Shown here piece by piece: positions 9,866 through 19,600 of a stretch of DNA of 64,000 nt. The notes under the pieces are model-generated. The model worked only from the letters and a program-made list of their open reading frames with translations, was not told where the DNA came from and did no database searches. The DNA is from Mariniblastus fucicola. GTDB lineage: Bacteria; Planctomycetota; Planctomycetia; Pirellulales; Pirellulaceae. How positions within the stretch are numbered: position 1 is the stretch's first letter; the number at the start of each line of letters is the position of its first letter. The position numbers were made by a program, and so were the translations under genes. The stretch spans positions 3,844,001 through 3,908,000 of the forward strand of contig NZ_CP042912.1 of the NCBI RefSeq assembly GCF_008087665.1. Reading direction: 5' to 3'.

Positions 9866-11887
9866 ATGCCAGACCAGCCATTGGCACAATGCCCTGATTC
9901 CGACGAACTCGGTGCGTTCGCGATTGGCAATGTCCCTGAGTCGCGTCTGTCTCAGTTGGCTCAGCATGTCGAACAGTGTGTCGCGTGTGGAGTTGCGATT
10001 GATGCTGCTTCAAGCCAGGACGACTCCGGGTTGGTCGCCGAACTCCAATCGATGAACTTGCAGTCAAGTCACACAAGCAAATCATGTAATTCGAAAGGCC
10101 GGCAAGCATTCGAAATCCCTTCGCAACTATTGGAAGCCGCCCGTGAAGCCGCAGACAGCGCGTCAACTCCAGCTTCTTTTGACTCCGGGCGACGGTTGGC
10201 AAACAAGCTACAGGATGGACCTGTACGATTGGGACGATTTGAATTGCACTCGGAACTGGGAGTTGGTTCCTTTGGCTTTGTGTTCAAGGCTCGCGACACG
10301 GAATTGGACCGCTGGGTAGCATTAAAAGTTCAACGGGCAGGCACATTTGCAACGGACGAAGATGCAGAGCGGTTTCTTCGCGAGGCCCAAAGCATTGCTC
10401 AGCTAAATCATCAGGGAATTGTGTCCGTTTACGATACCGTTCGGTCGGAAGAGGAAATCTGCTACCTCGTCACCGAATACATTGATGGGCAGTCGCTGGA
10501 AGCTGTGTTGCAAAACGGAGCTCTGCCTTTCACCGAATCGGCGAACCTGGTCGCTGCGATTGGCGACGCACTGCAATACGCTCACGACAACGGAATCATC
10601 CATCGCGACATAAAACCATCCAACATTCTGATTGACCGCAGCGGCAATGCACATGTCATGGATTTCGGTTTGGCCAAACGGATCCTGGACGCTGGCAACA
10701 CAATGACATCCGTCGGCAGAGTGATGGGCACGCCTGCCTACATGTCGCCGGAACAGGCTTCCGGTGATTCGCGGCGCGTCGACGCACGCAGCGACGTGTA
10801 CAGTTTGGGAGTCGTGCTGTACGAAATGCTGACAGGAGAACTTCCGTTTCAGGGAAATCGCCGCATGCTGCTGTTGCAGGTCATGAATGACGAACCCAGA
10901 TCGCCTCGACAATTGGACCCGAAGATTCCTGCAGATCTGGCCACAATTTGCCTGAAATCACTGGCAAAACCGCAAAACGCTCGATATCAATCGACTGCTG
11001 AACTGACCGACGATCTGCGACGATTCGCACATGGAAAACCGATCAAAGCGAGGCCGCTAGGATTTCGGGAAAAGCTCTGGCGCTGGTGTCGCGCCTATCC
11101 CTTGGCAGCGAGTTTGTTGGCCGCAATTCCGATCATCACCGTGGGAGGATTCGCCTACCTGTCGTCGCTTTCCACACATTTCGTACACAGTACCGCATTG
11201 GAGGGCACACGGATGGAAGCCAACATGCTCGAAGACATCAACGAGTACTACAGCGAGAGCGTTGTCGGCCCATTGAATCAAAATCAGGTTCCCGTAACAC
11301 ATCGCTATACCGAAACGGAAAACTCCATCCCGCTTCCGTTCACGTTTATGATCGATGCCGGGAAACGCATCTCCGCGGGCGAATCAGGGATGCAAGTCAA
11401 AATCTACAGTGACTTTCCATGGCGTGAGAACAGGGGTGCGCAAAACGATTTCGAATTGCGAGCGATCGAAGCACTGGGGCTTGGCTGCCGCACCGAGAGT
11501 CAGACTGAAGATGGATCTGATGCCCGGCTTTCAACCAAAGAGGATGTCGACGGACGTTCCTTCCACGAGTTCGGCGAAGACGACGGCCAACCGGTGCTGA
11601 GGTATGCCCGGGCACAAATCATGAAACAGAGCTGCATCGACTGCCACAACAACGATCCTTCAAGCCCAAAACAAGACTGGGTCGTTGGAGAGGTTGCAGG
11701 CGTGCTTTCGATTGTTCGACCGCTCAAGCGAGACATCGAATCGACACATCGCGGTCTACGGAGCGCCTTCAATCTCATCGGGGCTGTTTCGGCGTTGTTC
11801 ATCGGCCTGACGCTGATCGTTTTCTGGCCTGCGAAGAATCGCTCGCGATACCGATACAAAGCTGGAGCAGATTTTGATGACCGCTAA
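9866..11887 (+). CDS. Membrane Ser/Thr protein kinase with HC2-like zinc finger and heme-sensor-like outer domain
   Basis: A 673-residue signalling protein. Residues 1-50 contain HxxxCxxC (H34, C38, C41), resembling the zinc finger of anti-sigma factors (zf-HC2). Residues 123-390 are a complete Hanks-type kinase: glycine loop GVGSFGFV, ALK lysine 154, HRDIKPSN with Asp248, DFG at 266 and GTPAYMSPEQ. A transmembrane helix spans about 411-434. About 200 extracytoplasmic residues follow, with CIDCH (C590, C593, H594) and the surrounding pattern of Tll0287-like/DUF3365 heme-binding sensor domains. A second transmembrane helix lies at about 634-655. The clear AGAGGAG ribosome site fixes the start. 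The stop codon lies inside the following sigma-factor gene, so the two are translationally coupled. Probable role: sensing an outside redox or heme-ligand signal and passing it by phosphorylation to the coupled sigma factor (inferred). Confidence 0.88.
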   Translation: MPDQPLAQCPDSDELGAFAIGNVPESRLSQLAQHVEQCVACGVAIDAASSQDDSGLVAELQSMNLQSSHTSKSCNSKGRQAFEIPSQLLEAAREAADSASTPASFDSGRRLANKLQDGPVRLGRFELHSELGVGSFGFVFKARDTELDRWVALKVQRAGTFATDEDAERFLREAQSIAQLNHQGIVSVYDTVRSEEEICYLVTEYIDGQSLEAVLQNGALPFTESANLVAAIGDALQYAHDNGIIHRDIKPSNILIDRSGNAHVMDFGLAKRILDAGNTMTSVGRVMGTPAYMSPEQASGDSRRVDARSDVYSLGVVLYEMLTGELPFQGNRRMLLLQVMNDEPRSPRQLDPKIPADLATICLKSLAKPQNARYQSTAELTDDLRRFAHGKPIKARPLGFREKLWRWCRAYPLAASLLAAIPIITVGGFAYLSSLSTHFVHSTALEGTRMEANMLEDINEYYSESVVGPLNQNQVPVTHRYTETENSIPLPFTFMIDAGKRISAGESGMQVKIYSDFPWRENRGAQNDFELRAIEALGLGCRTESQTEDGSDARLSTKEDVDGRSFHEFGEDDGQPVLRYARAQIMKQSCIDCHNNDPSSPKQDWVVGEVAGVLSIVRPLKRDIESTHRGLRSAFNLIGAVSALFIGLTLIVFWPAKNRSRYRYKAGADFDDR

Positions 11888-12533
11888 GCCAAAAACCTCT
11901 TCGATTGCTGCTCGTGAAACCAAATCGAAATCGGATTTCGACAATGCGAAACTGACTTCACACAGCCTGATTGCACGAGTCAAAGACGACGACCCGAATG
12001 CCTGGCGGCGTATGGTGGATCTGTATTCGCCGCTGGTCTATTTCTGGTGCCAGGAATCAGGACTGCCTCAACACGATTTGAACGATGTGTTTCAGGAGGT
12101 CTTTCATTCCGTGGCTCGCCACATCAGCAAGTTTCACCACATTGAAAAAGGCACGTTTCGCGGTTGGCTCAGGACGCTGACGCGAAACAAACTGAACGAT
12201 CACTTTCGTAAACGTGGACGCAATCCAAACCCGATCGGCGGCACAACGGCACTTCAGTTCATGGAGCAAATGCCAGCGAAATCGTTGACCGGACATGCTC
12301 ACCGATCGCATCAGGAATCCGAGATTCACCACACTTTGTTGCGGAAAGCGTTAGACAACATTCGAGGTAGTTTTGCAGATCAAACCTGGAAAGCATTTTG
12401 GATGGTCGTCGTTGACGGTCGCGAAACCATCAATGTGGCCAAAGATCTGTCCATGAAACCCGGAACGGTCAGAGTGGCAAAATCGCGAGTCCTGAAGAGC
12501 CTGCGTTTGGAAATCGGTGATATTGTCGAATGA
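11877..12533 (+). CDS. ECF-type RNA polymerase sigma factor
   Basis: A 218-residue sigma-70 family factor of ECF type. Region 2 spans about residues 28-100 (DPNAWRRMVDLYSPLVYFWC, then DLNDVFQEVFHSVARHISKF and TFRGWLRTLTRNKLNDHFRK). Region 4 spans about 150-215, with a helix-turn-helix ending VAKDLSMKPGTVRVAKSRVL. A TTG three bases upstream is also possible, but the ATG at 11877 is preferred. It overlaps the kinase gene by 11 nt, a strong sign of coupled translation. No separate anti-sigma gene is adjacent; the kinase's own HC2-like N-terminus may fill that role (inference). Planctomycetes have many ECF factors linked to Ser/Thr kinases. Confidence 0.92.
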   Translation: MTAKPKTSSIAARETKSKSDFDNAKLTSHSLIARVKDDDPNAWRRMVDLYSPLVYFWCQESGLPQHDLNDVFQEVFHSVARHISKFHHIEKGTFRGWLRTLTRNKLNDHFRKRGRNPNPIGGTTALQFMEQMPAKSLTGHAHRSHQESEIHHTLLRKALDNIRGSFADQTWKAFWMVVVDGRETINVAKDLSMKPGTVRVAKSRVLKSLRLEIGDIVE

Positions 12534-12577
12534 GCCCGCGAATTGATTGAAAGATCCAGCTTCAACAACTCGGCGCA

Positions 12578-12609
12578 AGAAAAAAGGACGAGCAAGTTTG
12601 CCCGTCCTT
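12578..12609 (-). terminator. Intrinsic terminator of rtcB
   Basis: On the minus strand AAGGACG pairs with CGTCCTT, continued by GCAA/TTGC across one G-T pair, giving about a 12-bp stem with a very tight loop and then TTTTTTCTT. It begins nine bases after the rtcB stop codon. It also lies just downstream of the sigma-factor gene on the other strand and could slow transcription there, but the T-run serves the minus strand. Confidence 0.85.
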
Positions 12610-12617
12610 CACGTCGC

Positions 12618-14012
12618 TCAATCTTCGGCTCGACTTCCGTCGCCGCACATCATCACGATCTTCGGCATGAACTGACCGACAACGTCGACCAAATCCTGCT
12701 GAGCCGCCATCACGTCGTGGATGTTCTTGTAGGCGCCCGGAACTTCATCCAAACCGCCTGCCAACAACCGCACGTTCTTGTGCTTCAAGTGATCGCGCCA
12801 TGAACCCCAACTGAACTTCTTCTTCGCTGCCGTCCGCGACATTGCGCGACCCGCACCATGTGAAGCCGAATTCAGACTCTTGGCGTTCCCCTTTCCACGA
12901 ACGATAAACGCCGCGTCAGCCATGTTGCCCGGGATCACTCCGAGGTCACCTTCACCGGCTGGCGTTGCACCCTTTCGATGCACGTAGACATCCTGTCCGT
13001 CGTGCTTCTCAAGCCACGCGAAATTATGATGGTTTTCAATCGTCGCCAGTGACTTGGCTCCTGCAAGCTTCGTCACATAGCGATGGATCACCTCATGGTT
13101 TGCTGACGCGAACCGGCCCATCAAATTCATCGCCGCCCAGTATTCCTGACCGGCTTCTGAATCCATGTCCAGCCAACAAAGGTGCCGCAACTGCGGATCG
13201 TCCTTGATTCGCGAAGGAGCACCTTGTCGCGCGATGTCCGTGTAACGCTTGCAGGTCATGGCACCCGGACCACGGCTACCGCTGTGCGAAAGCAGACCGA
13301 CGTAGGTTCCGGCTTCCAAACCAAAGTCACCTTCGGCCAACGTCACGACGCCCCACTCAACGAAATGGTTTCCGCTTCCGCTGGTTCCGAGCTGCCCGAC
13401 CGCTTTGTCGCGGACTTGCCGGGTAATCGCCGTGATTGTCCAATCCTCGTCGAGAACCTCGTGATCGTGCGGACGCTTCCACTTTCGACCGGCTCCAAAC
13501 AAGGTGCCTTTCTCGAGCGACCGATCCAGTTCGCGACATTTCGCCGGATCATTTTGCTCAAGCGTCTGCACATCGAGGTCTGTGATCGTCAGCTTCATTC
13601 GGCACGCGATATCAACTCCGACTCCGTAAGGAATCACAGCGTTCTCACAAGCCAGCACACCACCGATTGGCAGACCGTAACCTGAGTGCGCATCTGGCAT
13701 CAGAGCAGCACCACGAGCCACCGGCAACTTGCACGCGTTCTCAATTTGCTGGATTGAAAACTCGTCGAAGTCCTCGCCCCATTTGCTATAAGCGATCGAG
13801 CTCAACGGAACGTCGTTCTCGTGGAATTCGATCAGGGCTTTGGCGAACAGTCCCAAATCCGGATCCGCGACATAGACTTCTGGCGCAGCAACGACCTTTG
13901 GAATCAACTTTTTGGCGCCTTCACGCGTACGCGGCAAAGTCTGGATTGCTGCAATCGCTTCTGGGACGCAATCCTTTGGGACGCCAAGGTTAACTAGCTG
14001 CTTTTTGTTCAT
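12618..14012 (-). CDS. rtcB: RtcB-type RNA-splicing ligase
   Basis: A 464-residue GTP- and Mn-dependent ligase that joins 2',3'-cyclic phosphate or 3'-phosphate RNA ends to 5'-OH ends through a guanylated histidine. The diagnostic motifs are in order: MPDAHSGYGLPIGGVLA, GVGVDIACRM (metal-binding Asp and Cys), SGNHFVEWG, LLSHSGSRGPG, and SHGAGRAMSR with the probable guanylated His385. The length fits the bacterial family. No archease, rtcA or rtcR regulator is adjacent, and the gene stands alone between two intrinsic terminators. It is therefore not organised as the E. coli rtcAB operon. Its role is presumably RNA repair or tRNA healing. Confidence 0.96.
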   Translation of the reverse strand: MNKKQLVNLGVPKDCVPEAIAAIQTLPRTREGAKKLIPKVVAAPEVYVADPDLGLFAKALIEFHENDVPLSSIAYSKWGEDFDEFSIQQIENACKLPVARGAALMPDAHSGYGLPIGGVLACENAVIPYGVGVDIACRMKLTITDLDVQTLEQNDPAKCRELDRSLEKGTLFGAGRKWKRPHDHEVLDEDWTITAITRQVRDKAVGQLGTSGSGNHFVEWGVVTLAEGDFGLEAGTYVGLLSHSGSRGPGAMTCKRYTDIARQGAPSRIKDDPQLRHLCWLDMDSEAGQEYWAAMNLMGRFASANHEVIHRYVTKLAGAKSLATIENHHNFAWLEKHDGQDVYVHRKGATPAGEGDLGVIPGNMADAAFIVRGKGNAKSLNSASHGAGRAMSRTAAKKKFSWGSWRDHLKHKNVRLLAGGLDEVPGAYKNIHDVMAAQQDLVDVVGQFMPKIVMMCGDGSRAED

Positions 14013-14079
14013 CAGTTCTCAATTTCTGGTTCATTCTTTCGTTTCAGGATACCAGACGAAGAACGGAGCTTCAGGTTCA

Positions 14080-14119
14080 CCAAATGAAACTGGCCAGGAA
14101 GCAATGCAACCTGGCCAGT
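14080..14119 (-). terminator. Intrinsic terminator of the outer-membrane protein gene
   Basis: A perfect 10-bp stem (ACTGGCCAGG / CCTGGCCAGT) with an 11-nt loop, followed on the minus strand by TTCATTT. It sits 48 bp past the stop of the barrel-like protein and before the rtcB start, so it separates the two transcription units. Confidence 0.75.
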
Positions 14120-14167
14120 GTTCAGAGAATTGAATTTTTGCCATCGCTCAGATGGCTTTCGTCGTAT

Positions 14168-15151
14168 CTAGTAGCGGATAATCCAGTCAGCAGTGATACG
14201 GTTGTCGATGATGTCCTCACGCTCAGTAAGCGGCATTTCAAACGCAAAACCAAATTCATTGTTTCCGTTCGGCTTGTATTTGACGCCGAAAGCCTGTGTC
14301 ACGATATCGTTTCCGGCAACGCCTGGATTCCCAAGGTTAATCAGATCAAGGCCTTCGATCCCTGGAAGCGGACCGTCCTGGCCGGCGCCGAGCCAGTGAT
14401 ACCAATTCGTCTCGGCGAGCAGATAGAAGCTTTTGCGAATCTGAAAGTCGAAGTGGTTTGAGAAATAGCTGCTGGTCGATTCGTCCGTTGAGTTGATCGG
14501 CAGACGCAGACCACCGGCGGCGATCCAGTGTACTCGCTCGCCCAACTTCTTCGCTCCCGTCAGGAACAGATTCAGTTCGCCATCGCCGTTTCCTTGAAGC
14601 GGATCAGCTTCTCCAGTCGGCAGTTCAAATGTAAAACCACCGCTGAGCAACCGTTGGTTGCAAGTGTCACGAATCAGGTTGAACTTCAGACCAGCAGAAA
14701 GGTCAGCCCATCCGTCGTTCACCAGCGGGTTCGACGACGTGATATAGCCGTCTTTGGTTGCGATCAAAGAAACGTTTTCGCTCAATCGGGCACGAAGCTG
14801 AACGGCGTAGACTTGAACATCGCCGGAGCCTGCAGCGAGCGGAACTTTGTGGTTCATGAAGATCGCTCTCGCTTCGGTCACGTTGCGGGGATCTTCGAAG
14901 AAAATCGGGTTCGTCATCGGGCTGATGAAGTCATCAAACGCGTGATCGCTTTTCTTGATGAAACCACGACCGAGGAGCCCTGCGTCAGCGTAACAGGCCG
15001 CGCCGACGTCGCAGGAATCTGCTGTGCAATCGCCGTAGTAGTTTTGATCGATCGTAGTCGTTGAGTCGTATTGCTGTCCGACGACCATTCCGGTCAATGC
15101 AAACAGGGATACAAAGATTGCCAATCCGTTTGGCAGGAGTTGATTTCTCAT
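14168..15151 (-). CDS. Exported beta-barrel-like outer-membrane protein, function unknown
   Basis: A 327-residue protein with an N-terminal signal peptide (LAIFVSLFALTGMVVGQ). The rest alternates polar and aromatic residues in strand-length runs and ends in an aromatic C-terminal strand (ADWIIRY), typical of outer-membrane beta-barrels. Segments such as DLSAGLKFNLIRDT, GGFTFELPTGEADP and HWIAAGGLRLPI resemble transporter/MetA-type conserved barrels often seen in planctomycetes. A short Cys-containing stretch (CTADSCDVGAAC) follows the signal peptide. The neighbours do not suggest a substrate: it is flanked by rtcB and a polysaccharide export lipoprotein, with its own terminator. The barrel is inferred; the function is unknown. 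Confidence 0.7.
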   Translation of the reverse strand: MRNQLLPNGLAIFVSLFALTGMVVGQQYDSTTTIDQNYYGDCTADSCDVGAACYADAGLLGRGFIKKSDHAFDDFISPMTNPIFFEDPRNVTEARAIFMNHKVPLAAGSGDVQVYAVQLRARLSENVSLIATKDGYITSSNPLVNDGWADLSAGLKFNLIRDTCNQRLLSGGFTFELPTGEADPLQGNGDGELNLFLTGAKKLGERVHWIAAGGLRLPINSTDESTSSYFSNHFDFQIRKSFYLLAETNWYHWLGAGQDGPLPGIEGLDLINLGNPGVAGNDIVTQAFGVKYKPNGNNEFGFAFEMPLTEREDIIDNRITADWIIRY

Positions 15152-15548
15152 TTCGGAACTCGTTGTTTGGGTCGTACAGTGACTTCCGATCTGCGCTAGT
15201 CAGAATCGGAGAAGACGTTCGCACTGGTACAATCGGTCGTGAACCACGTGCACAACGAAAAGAAAAGGATCAGCCCGAAGGTGTCCCCGAAGTCGTTTTG
15301 ACGTTGTAGAAATACGCGTCAGCCTGACCGGCAAGGCTTAATGAGCGGTACCGCACGAAGCTTCCGTGCGGTTTCGCCCGGGCCAGATCAACAACAGGTT
15401 GGGGACGGAACCATCAGGGATTTACTGACATCGAAAATGCTGCGCGAAAAAGTCGACCGCACAGCTATCAGGTCCACGAAACAAAGTTCGTGGATCTACA
15501 ACGGATCGTTGCGAGTTATAAACCAGCGACAAACAGAATGCTATCAGT
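15152..15548. other. Intergenic region with two stem-loops, no gene
   Basis: A 397-bp stretch between two minus-strand genes. The short ORFs in it look random. Two perfect hairpins are visible: ACCGCACG/CGTGCGGT with a 7-nt loop at 15350-15372, and TCCACGAA/TTCGTGGA with a 6-nt loop at 15473-15494, the latter extendable by two pairs. Neither has a T-run on either strand. They may act as 3'-end stabilisers of the export gene or as leader structures of the barrel gene. Confidence 0.5.
15473..15494 (-). terminator. Stem-loop downstream of export lipoprotein gene
   Basis: An 8-bp perfect stem with loop ACAAAG starts 54 nt beyond the stop of the minus-strand export gene. It lacks a U-tract, so it is a candidate 3' hairpin or weak terminator only. 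Confidence 0.35.
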
Positions 15549-16616
15549 CTATTCACAGCCCTGCGGGAGGTCGCATCCGACGTCGCAACCGGCGCATCTC
15601 GGGCATTTTTGATTGCCTTGCGGATTGAAAGTCTGCTTCAAGTCATCCATGAAAGTCATCGAAGGGACGAAAACCCGGTCGCCCGGAAGCAGCTGATAGT
15701 TTGTCGACGCGTCGCCCAGTTGAACGATCTGGTCATAGCAAATTTTCATCACGGTACGACATTCACCACAGGATGAAGGTCGGCTGACAATTATGTTGTG
15801 GCGATTTGAGGAGGTCGTGACCCCGCCGGCTTCGATTAGTGCATCAAGAACCGTCTCGTTTCCGATGTAGAGAAACGAGCCGGGAGAGTTCACTTCACCC
15901 AAAACGTAAATCTTTTTGCTGTCCCAGTTGGTCAAACGGACGCTGACCCGATTCTGCTTCAGTTTCTCATCCAGCCGTCGTTCGAACTCTTTGCGGGCTC
16001 GATCTCTTCGGACTGCTTCGCGTTTGTCGCGCTCTGCGTCCAGCTCAAGCTTGTCTGCAGCGTCAGATGCGTCACCGTTTTCTATGACGGAATCCACAGC
16101 GGGCTCGAAGTCAAGCGTTTCGATATCGCCGCTTTCACGGCTCGATGCCTCAATCTCCGCTTCCGATTTAGCGTATTCAACTTCCATCTCAGATCGCAGT
16201 TTTTGATCGATGTGAGCCTGAATCTCAAGCTGCATCAGCTCAACAGTTTTCCCGTTGGCTTGATAGCTACCAAATTCTCCAAGAGAAATCGTGCCGTCTG
16301 GTTTGACGACTTGATCGCCCGGCAAACGTATCGATGCATCGAAACTGACTGGCTCAACCGAAACGGTGTCCGAGATCTCGACGTTGTAGCCGGCGAGCGG
16401 CGCGATTGCCAATTCTTTTTGAATCAGAAAACTTTGCCCCGGAGCTTCGCTGATCTCTTTGGCTCGATCTAACAGCCGATTGCCTGGGCGACCCACAGGG
16501 ATTCCGAGCGAAGAAAGCGTTGAGCATCCTGTTGAGCCTACCAAGGCAAGTGCGATCAGAATCACAAGGCATCCAACAGCGGGGCTTTGCAGCGATATAG
16601 TTTTTTTGCGAAGCAT
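15549..16616 (-). CDS. Polysaccharide biosynthesis/export lipoprotein (Wza/SLBB-like) with charged insert and Cys-rich tail
   Basis: A 355-residue envelope protein. The N-terminus looks like a lipoprotein signal (LVGSTGCSTL, Cys31). Residues ~75-135 match the polysaccharide export domain (LPGDQVVKPDGTISLGEFGS), and residues ~225-260 an SLBB-type segment (KIYVLGEVNSPGSFLYIGNE). Between them lies an insert of about 85 highly charged Glu/Asp/Arg/Lys residues, probably helical, that Wza-type proteins usually lack. The C-terminus ends with five cysteines in 18 residues (CPRCAGCDVGCDLPQGCE), also unusual. Proteins of this family form outer-membrane channels for capsule or exopolysaccharide. The AsmA-like giant gene lies 67 bp upstream in the same direction, probably the same operon, which supports an envelope-assembly role. 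No glycosyltransferases are nearby. Confidence 0.85.
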   Translation of the reverse strand: MLRKKTISLQSPAVGCLVILIALALVGSTGCSTLSSLGIPVGRPGNRLLDRAKEISEAPGQSFLIQKELAIAPLAGYNVEISDTVSVEPVSFDASIRLPGDQVVKPDGTISLGEFGSYQANGKTVELMQLEIQAHIDQKLRSEMEVEYAKSEAEIEASSRESGDIETLDFEPAVDSVIENGDASDAADKLELDAERDKREAVRRDRARKEFERRLDEKLKQNRVSVRLTNWDSKKIYVLGEVNSPGSFLYIGNETVLDALIEAGGVTTSSNRHNIIVSRPSSCGECRTVMKICYDQIVQLGDASTNYQLLPGDRVFVPSMTFMDDLKQTFNPQGNQKCPRCAGCDVGCDLPQGCE

Positions 16617-16683
16617 GACTGAACCGTCTGAATGAAAGTTGACTGTTCAGGATGATTCGGAAAATCGGAACGTACCGAATCAG

Positions 16684-19600
16684 CTAATTGTTCAGGCCGT
16701 TCGCGTTTGGCAAGATTTGACTGCCGCGTAAGAAGTATCGAATAACCTCTTCTTTCAGCTGTTTTGCCGTGCTCAGGCGGATATGCGGACGCAACGTCGT
16801 GCCGCCAACATCCAGCACCACAATTCGCTCAGAGAGAAACTCTGCGGCTTGGGCAAGAAATGCGACTTCAGGCCCAGTGAAGCGGGCGATCGGAGAACCA
16901 GCCAACTCGTCGAGCAGCGTCGGTTGATTGAGACGCTCAACACGTGCCGCGATCTCCATATCCAATCGACCGTCGAGGAAAACGTCACCGAGGACAACGA
17001 CCGACGCGAGGGAACTTTGCAATCGAAACTGCCGCACGTTGACGCGGCCTTTGGAGAGTACCAAATCGATCGCGTCCGAATCGAATTTGTCGTTGCGGAG
17101 CGAACCCGCGTTGCCGATGAAACGCGACACCTGATCCAGCAGCGGCAGTGAGAACGCGCTGGACTGCTCGAGCTGACCTCGGAATGTTCCGACCAAATCG
17201 TTTTCTGATCGAATGTCTTTTCCGGAAACCTCCAGCCGACCACTCAGTTTTCCATCGCCTGTGTTCGTGTAACCGGTAAGTGCACTGATAAGAGTTTTCG
17301 AATCGATATCCGCAAGCTCAAGTTTTGACTCAAGACGAACGCGAGACCCAATGTCGAGTTTGGCTTTGCCATTTACGTTGCCACGAAACGCACGGAATCG
17401 AGTTCGAGGCATTTCAATCGTGGCCGTTTGCTGAGATGGTTGGACGCTGAAGCGTATGGGAATCTTCATTGATTGATCTGAGACTCCGAACAAACCAGCT
17501 CGAGATAGACCGAGCGTTCCCGCGCCGGTGATCGTTTTCCCGGTCCGACCTGAAATCCTCGCATTGACTTGCCCGGTAGCTTCAATCGGATCGTCCAGCA
17601 GAACAGCCATCAATCGTTCGAGGCTGAAGTTTCTCACGTCCAGCTCGTACTTGCCAGATGCACCTCCCACCAGCGGAACCGTCGCACGGCCTGCGATCTC
17701 TCCCTGTTGCAAGTCGGCGCTAATGTTTTCAAGTTGCATAATGCCTTCGTCGAGACCAATGTCCGAGTAGATTTTTCGACTAACCAGTCGATTTTTCCAC
17801 TTGGCGTCCTCCAACGTCACGCTCCCGGTTCCCGATGGATACTCGCCAGGCGTTACCGACCAATCCATCGCAAGCGACAATCGCCCTTCGAGTTGTCGGA
17901 GGGCTGATCGCGAAAGGGCCGGACTCGATTCAGACAGGCTTCGCAGGCGAGCATTGGTTAGCCTTAGCTTGAGGGGAAAAGCTGCGTTGAAAGGATTGTC
18001 GACGTTATCCAAACGGACGGAGCCGTCGCCTTCAAGTTTTCCATCGAGCCATTCGCTATCGAGTCCATACGCCAGCTTTCGCCCGCCTTTACTCAATGAG
18101 ACCGTGCCTTTGATCCGGGACAGCCTGACACCACCGACTTTGATCGCCTGACTGGTCGCGGTTGCGTCGATGGATCGATTTTCGGGGGACTGCCAATCCC
18201 GGATGACTGCTTCTCCGGAAACGACGCCTGCCAGACTTACCGGCAGTTTCCGAAATGCAGCGAACTGGGCGAGTTCCAGATCATCGACGGAAAAAATCAA
18301 ATCGTCTGGTGAACCGTTTTTGGCACCAAGCCGGGCCCTACCGCCCAATCCGTCAAAATTCAACTGCTGGATCGAGCGTTCGGTATCGACCTCCCATTTC
18401 GCGGTGATATCCGAGAGCGTCGTTTGCTCAAACGCGAGGTTCTGAAGTTTTGCGTTCCCCGACGTCTTCAATTTCCACGGCGCGGCTTCTCCAGACAGAG
18501 TAAACGTCGACGAGACGCTCCCCGACAACCGGTCGTAAATTGCGGTCGACAGTGGCATAAAATGTGTCCGCCCCTTAAGGTCAAACGCAAACGGACGCTG
18601 CGTCGCAAAGGATCCTTTCACGGTCAGCCCGTCTTTGGTTTTCGTTTCCACGTCCTCAAAATGGATTCGGTTGTCAATCGTTTCGATTCGAAATCGATGA
18701 TCGGCCAGCGTTCCGCCCATCGCTCGTGGCTCAATCAAGTCGACCTGGCCTGTAAACTTCGGCTGTCCATTTTCGAACGTGACTTGCAACTCACCATCGG
18801 ATGTCGAAGAGAACGAAGGCGGTAGCGACAGCAGTTTGTCCAGCAAATCCTCAAGCGAGGCGTCTTCCCAAAGCAGCTTCATCTCTCCGGTGTCTTCGAC
18901 CGCATTCCAGTTGCCTTGCATCGCGGCGTTGCCACCGCCGGGAAGTTTGGCGGCCAGTTTCCGAATCGAGAACACGGATTGGTAGTTCCCGGAGGCGACA
19001 ATTTCTGTAAACGGTTTGCCAAAAACAGAAAGCTCTGCCGCATTCGCGTTCCACAATACGTCGCCATCATGCGTCGGATCCAATTCGATTTTCGCATCGA
19101 AGAATCCATCCAAGCTCTCCGTCACATTCTTCGGCTGCAAGCCAGTTCGATCCGTGAATGTTCCCTCAGCGTCCATCTTGATGATCATGTTGGCCAGCCA
19201 TGAAGCCGGAAACTGTTCGGCTGTCATGGTGACGTTCTGAGCTTCGCTGGTCGCGAGGTCCAATGTTGCACCAGCTTCGATGCCACCACCGCCGATCACT
19301 TGGCCTTTCAAGCCATTGACGGAAAGAATGCCATCGTGAATCTTGAGTTCAGAACTCAACTGCTCCAGATTCGTTCCCTCGAATCCAAGTTTCGAATCAG
19401 ACAGCTTCGCCGTCACTTCCCACGATTCGATGGGGCGATCGATGCCCGACGGTAGCGAAATCGCGGACGAAAAATTGAGTGCACCAGCAATGTCTGAATT
19501 TCCCAGCGACTGAATCTGGGGCTCCAAACTGTACTCGACACCGGCGTTCTTCATCTGTCGATTGAAAAATCGAATCGCTTCATCCGGAGGAACATTCGCA

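Noticed and set aside
16651-16681. GATTCGG/CCGAATC stem between the AsmA-like and export genes as a terminator
   Set aside because: A 7-bp stem with a 14-nt loop and no T-run on the minus strand; insufficient to break the proposed operon.
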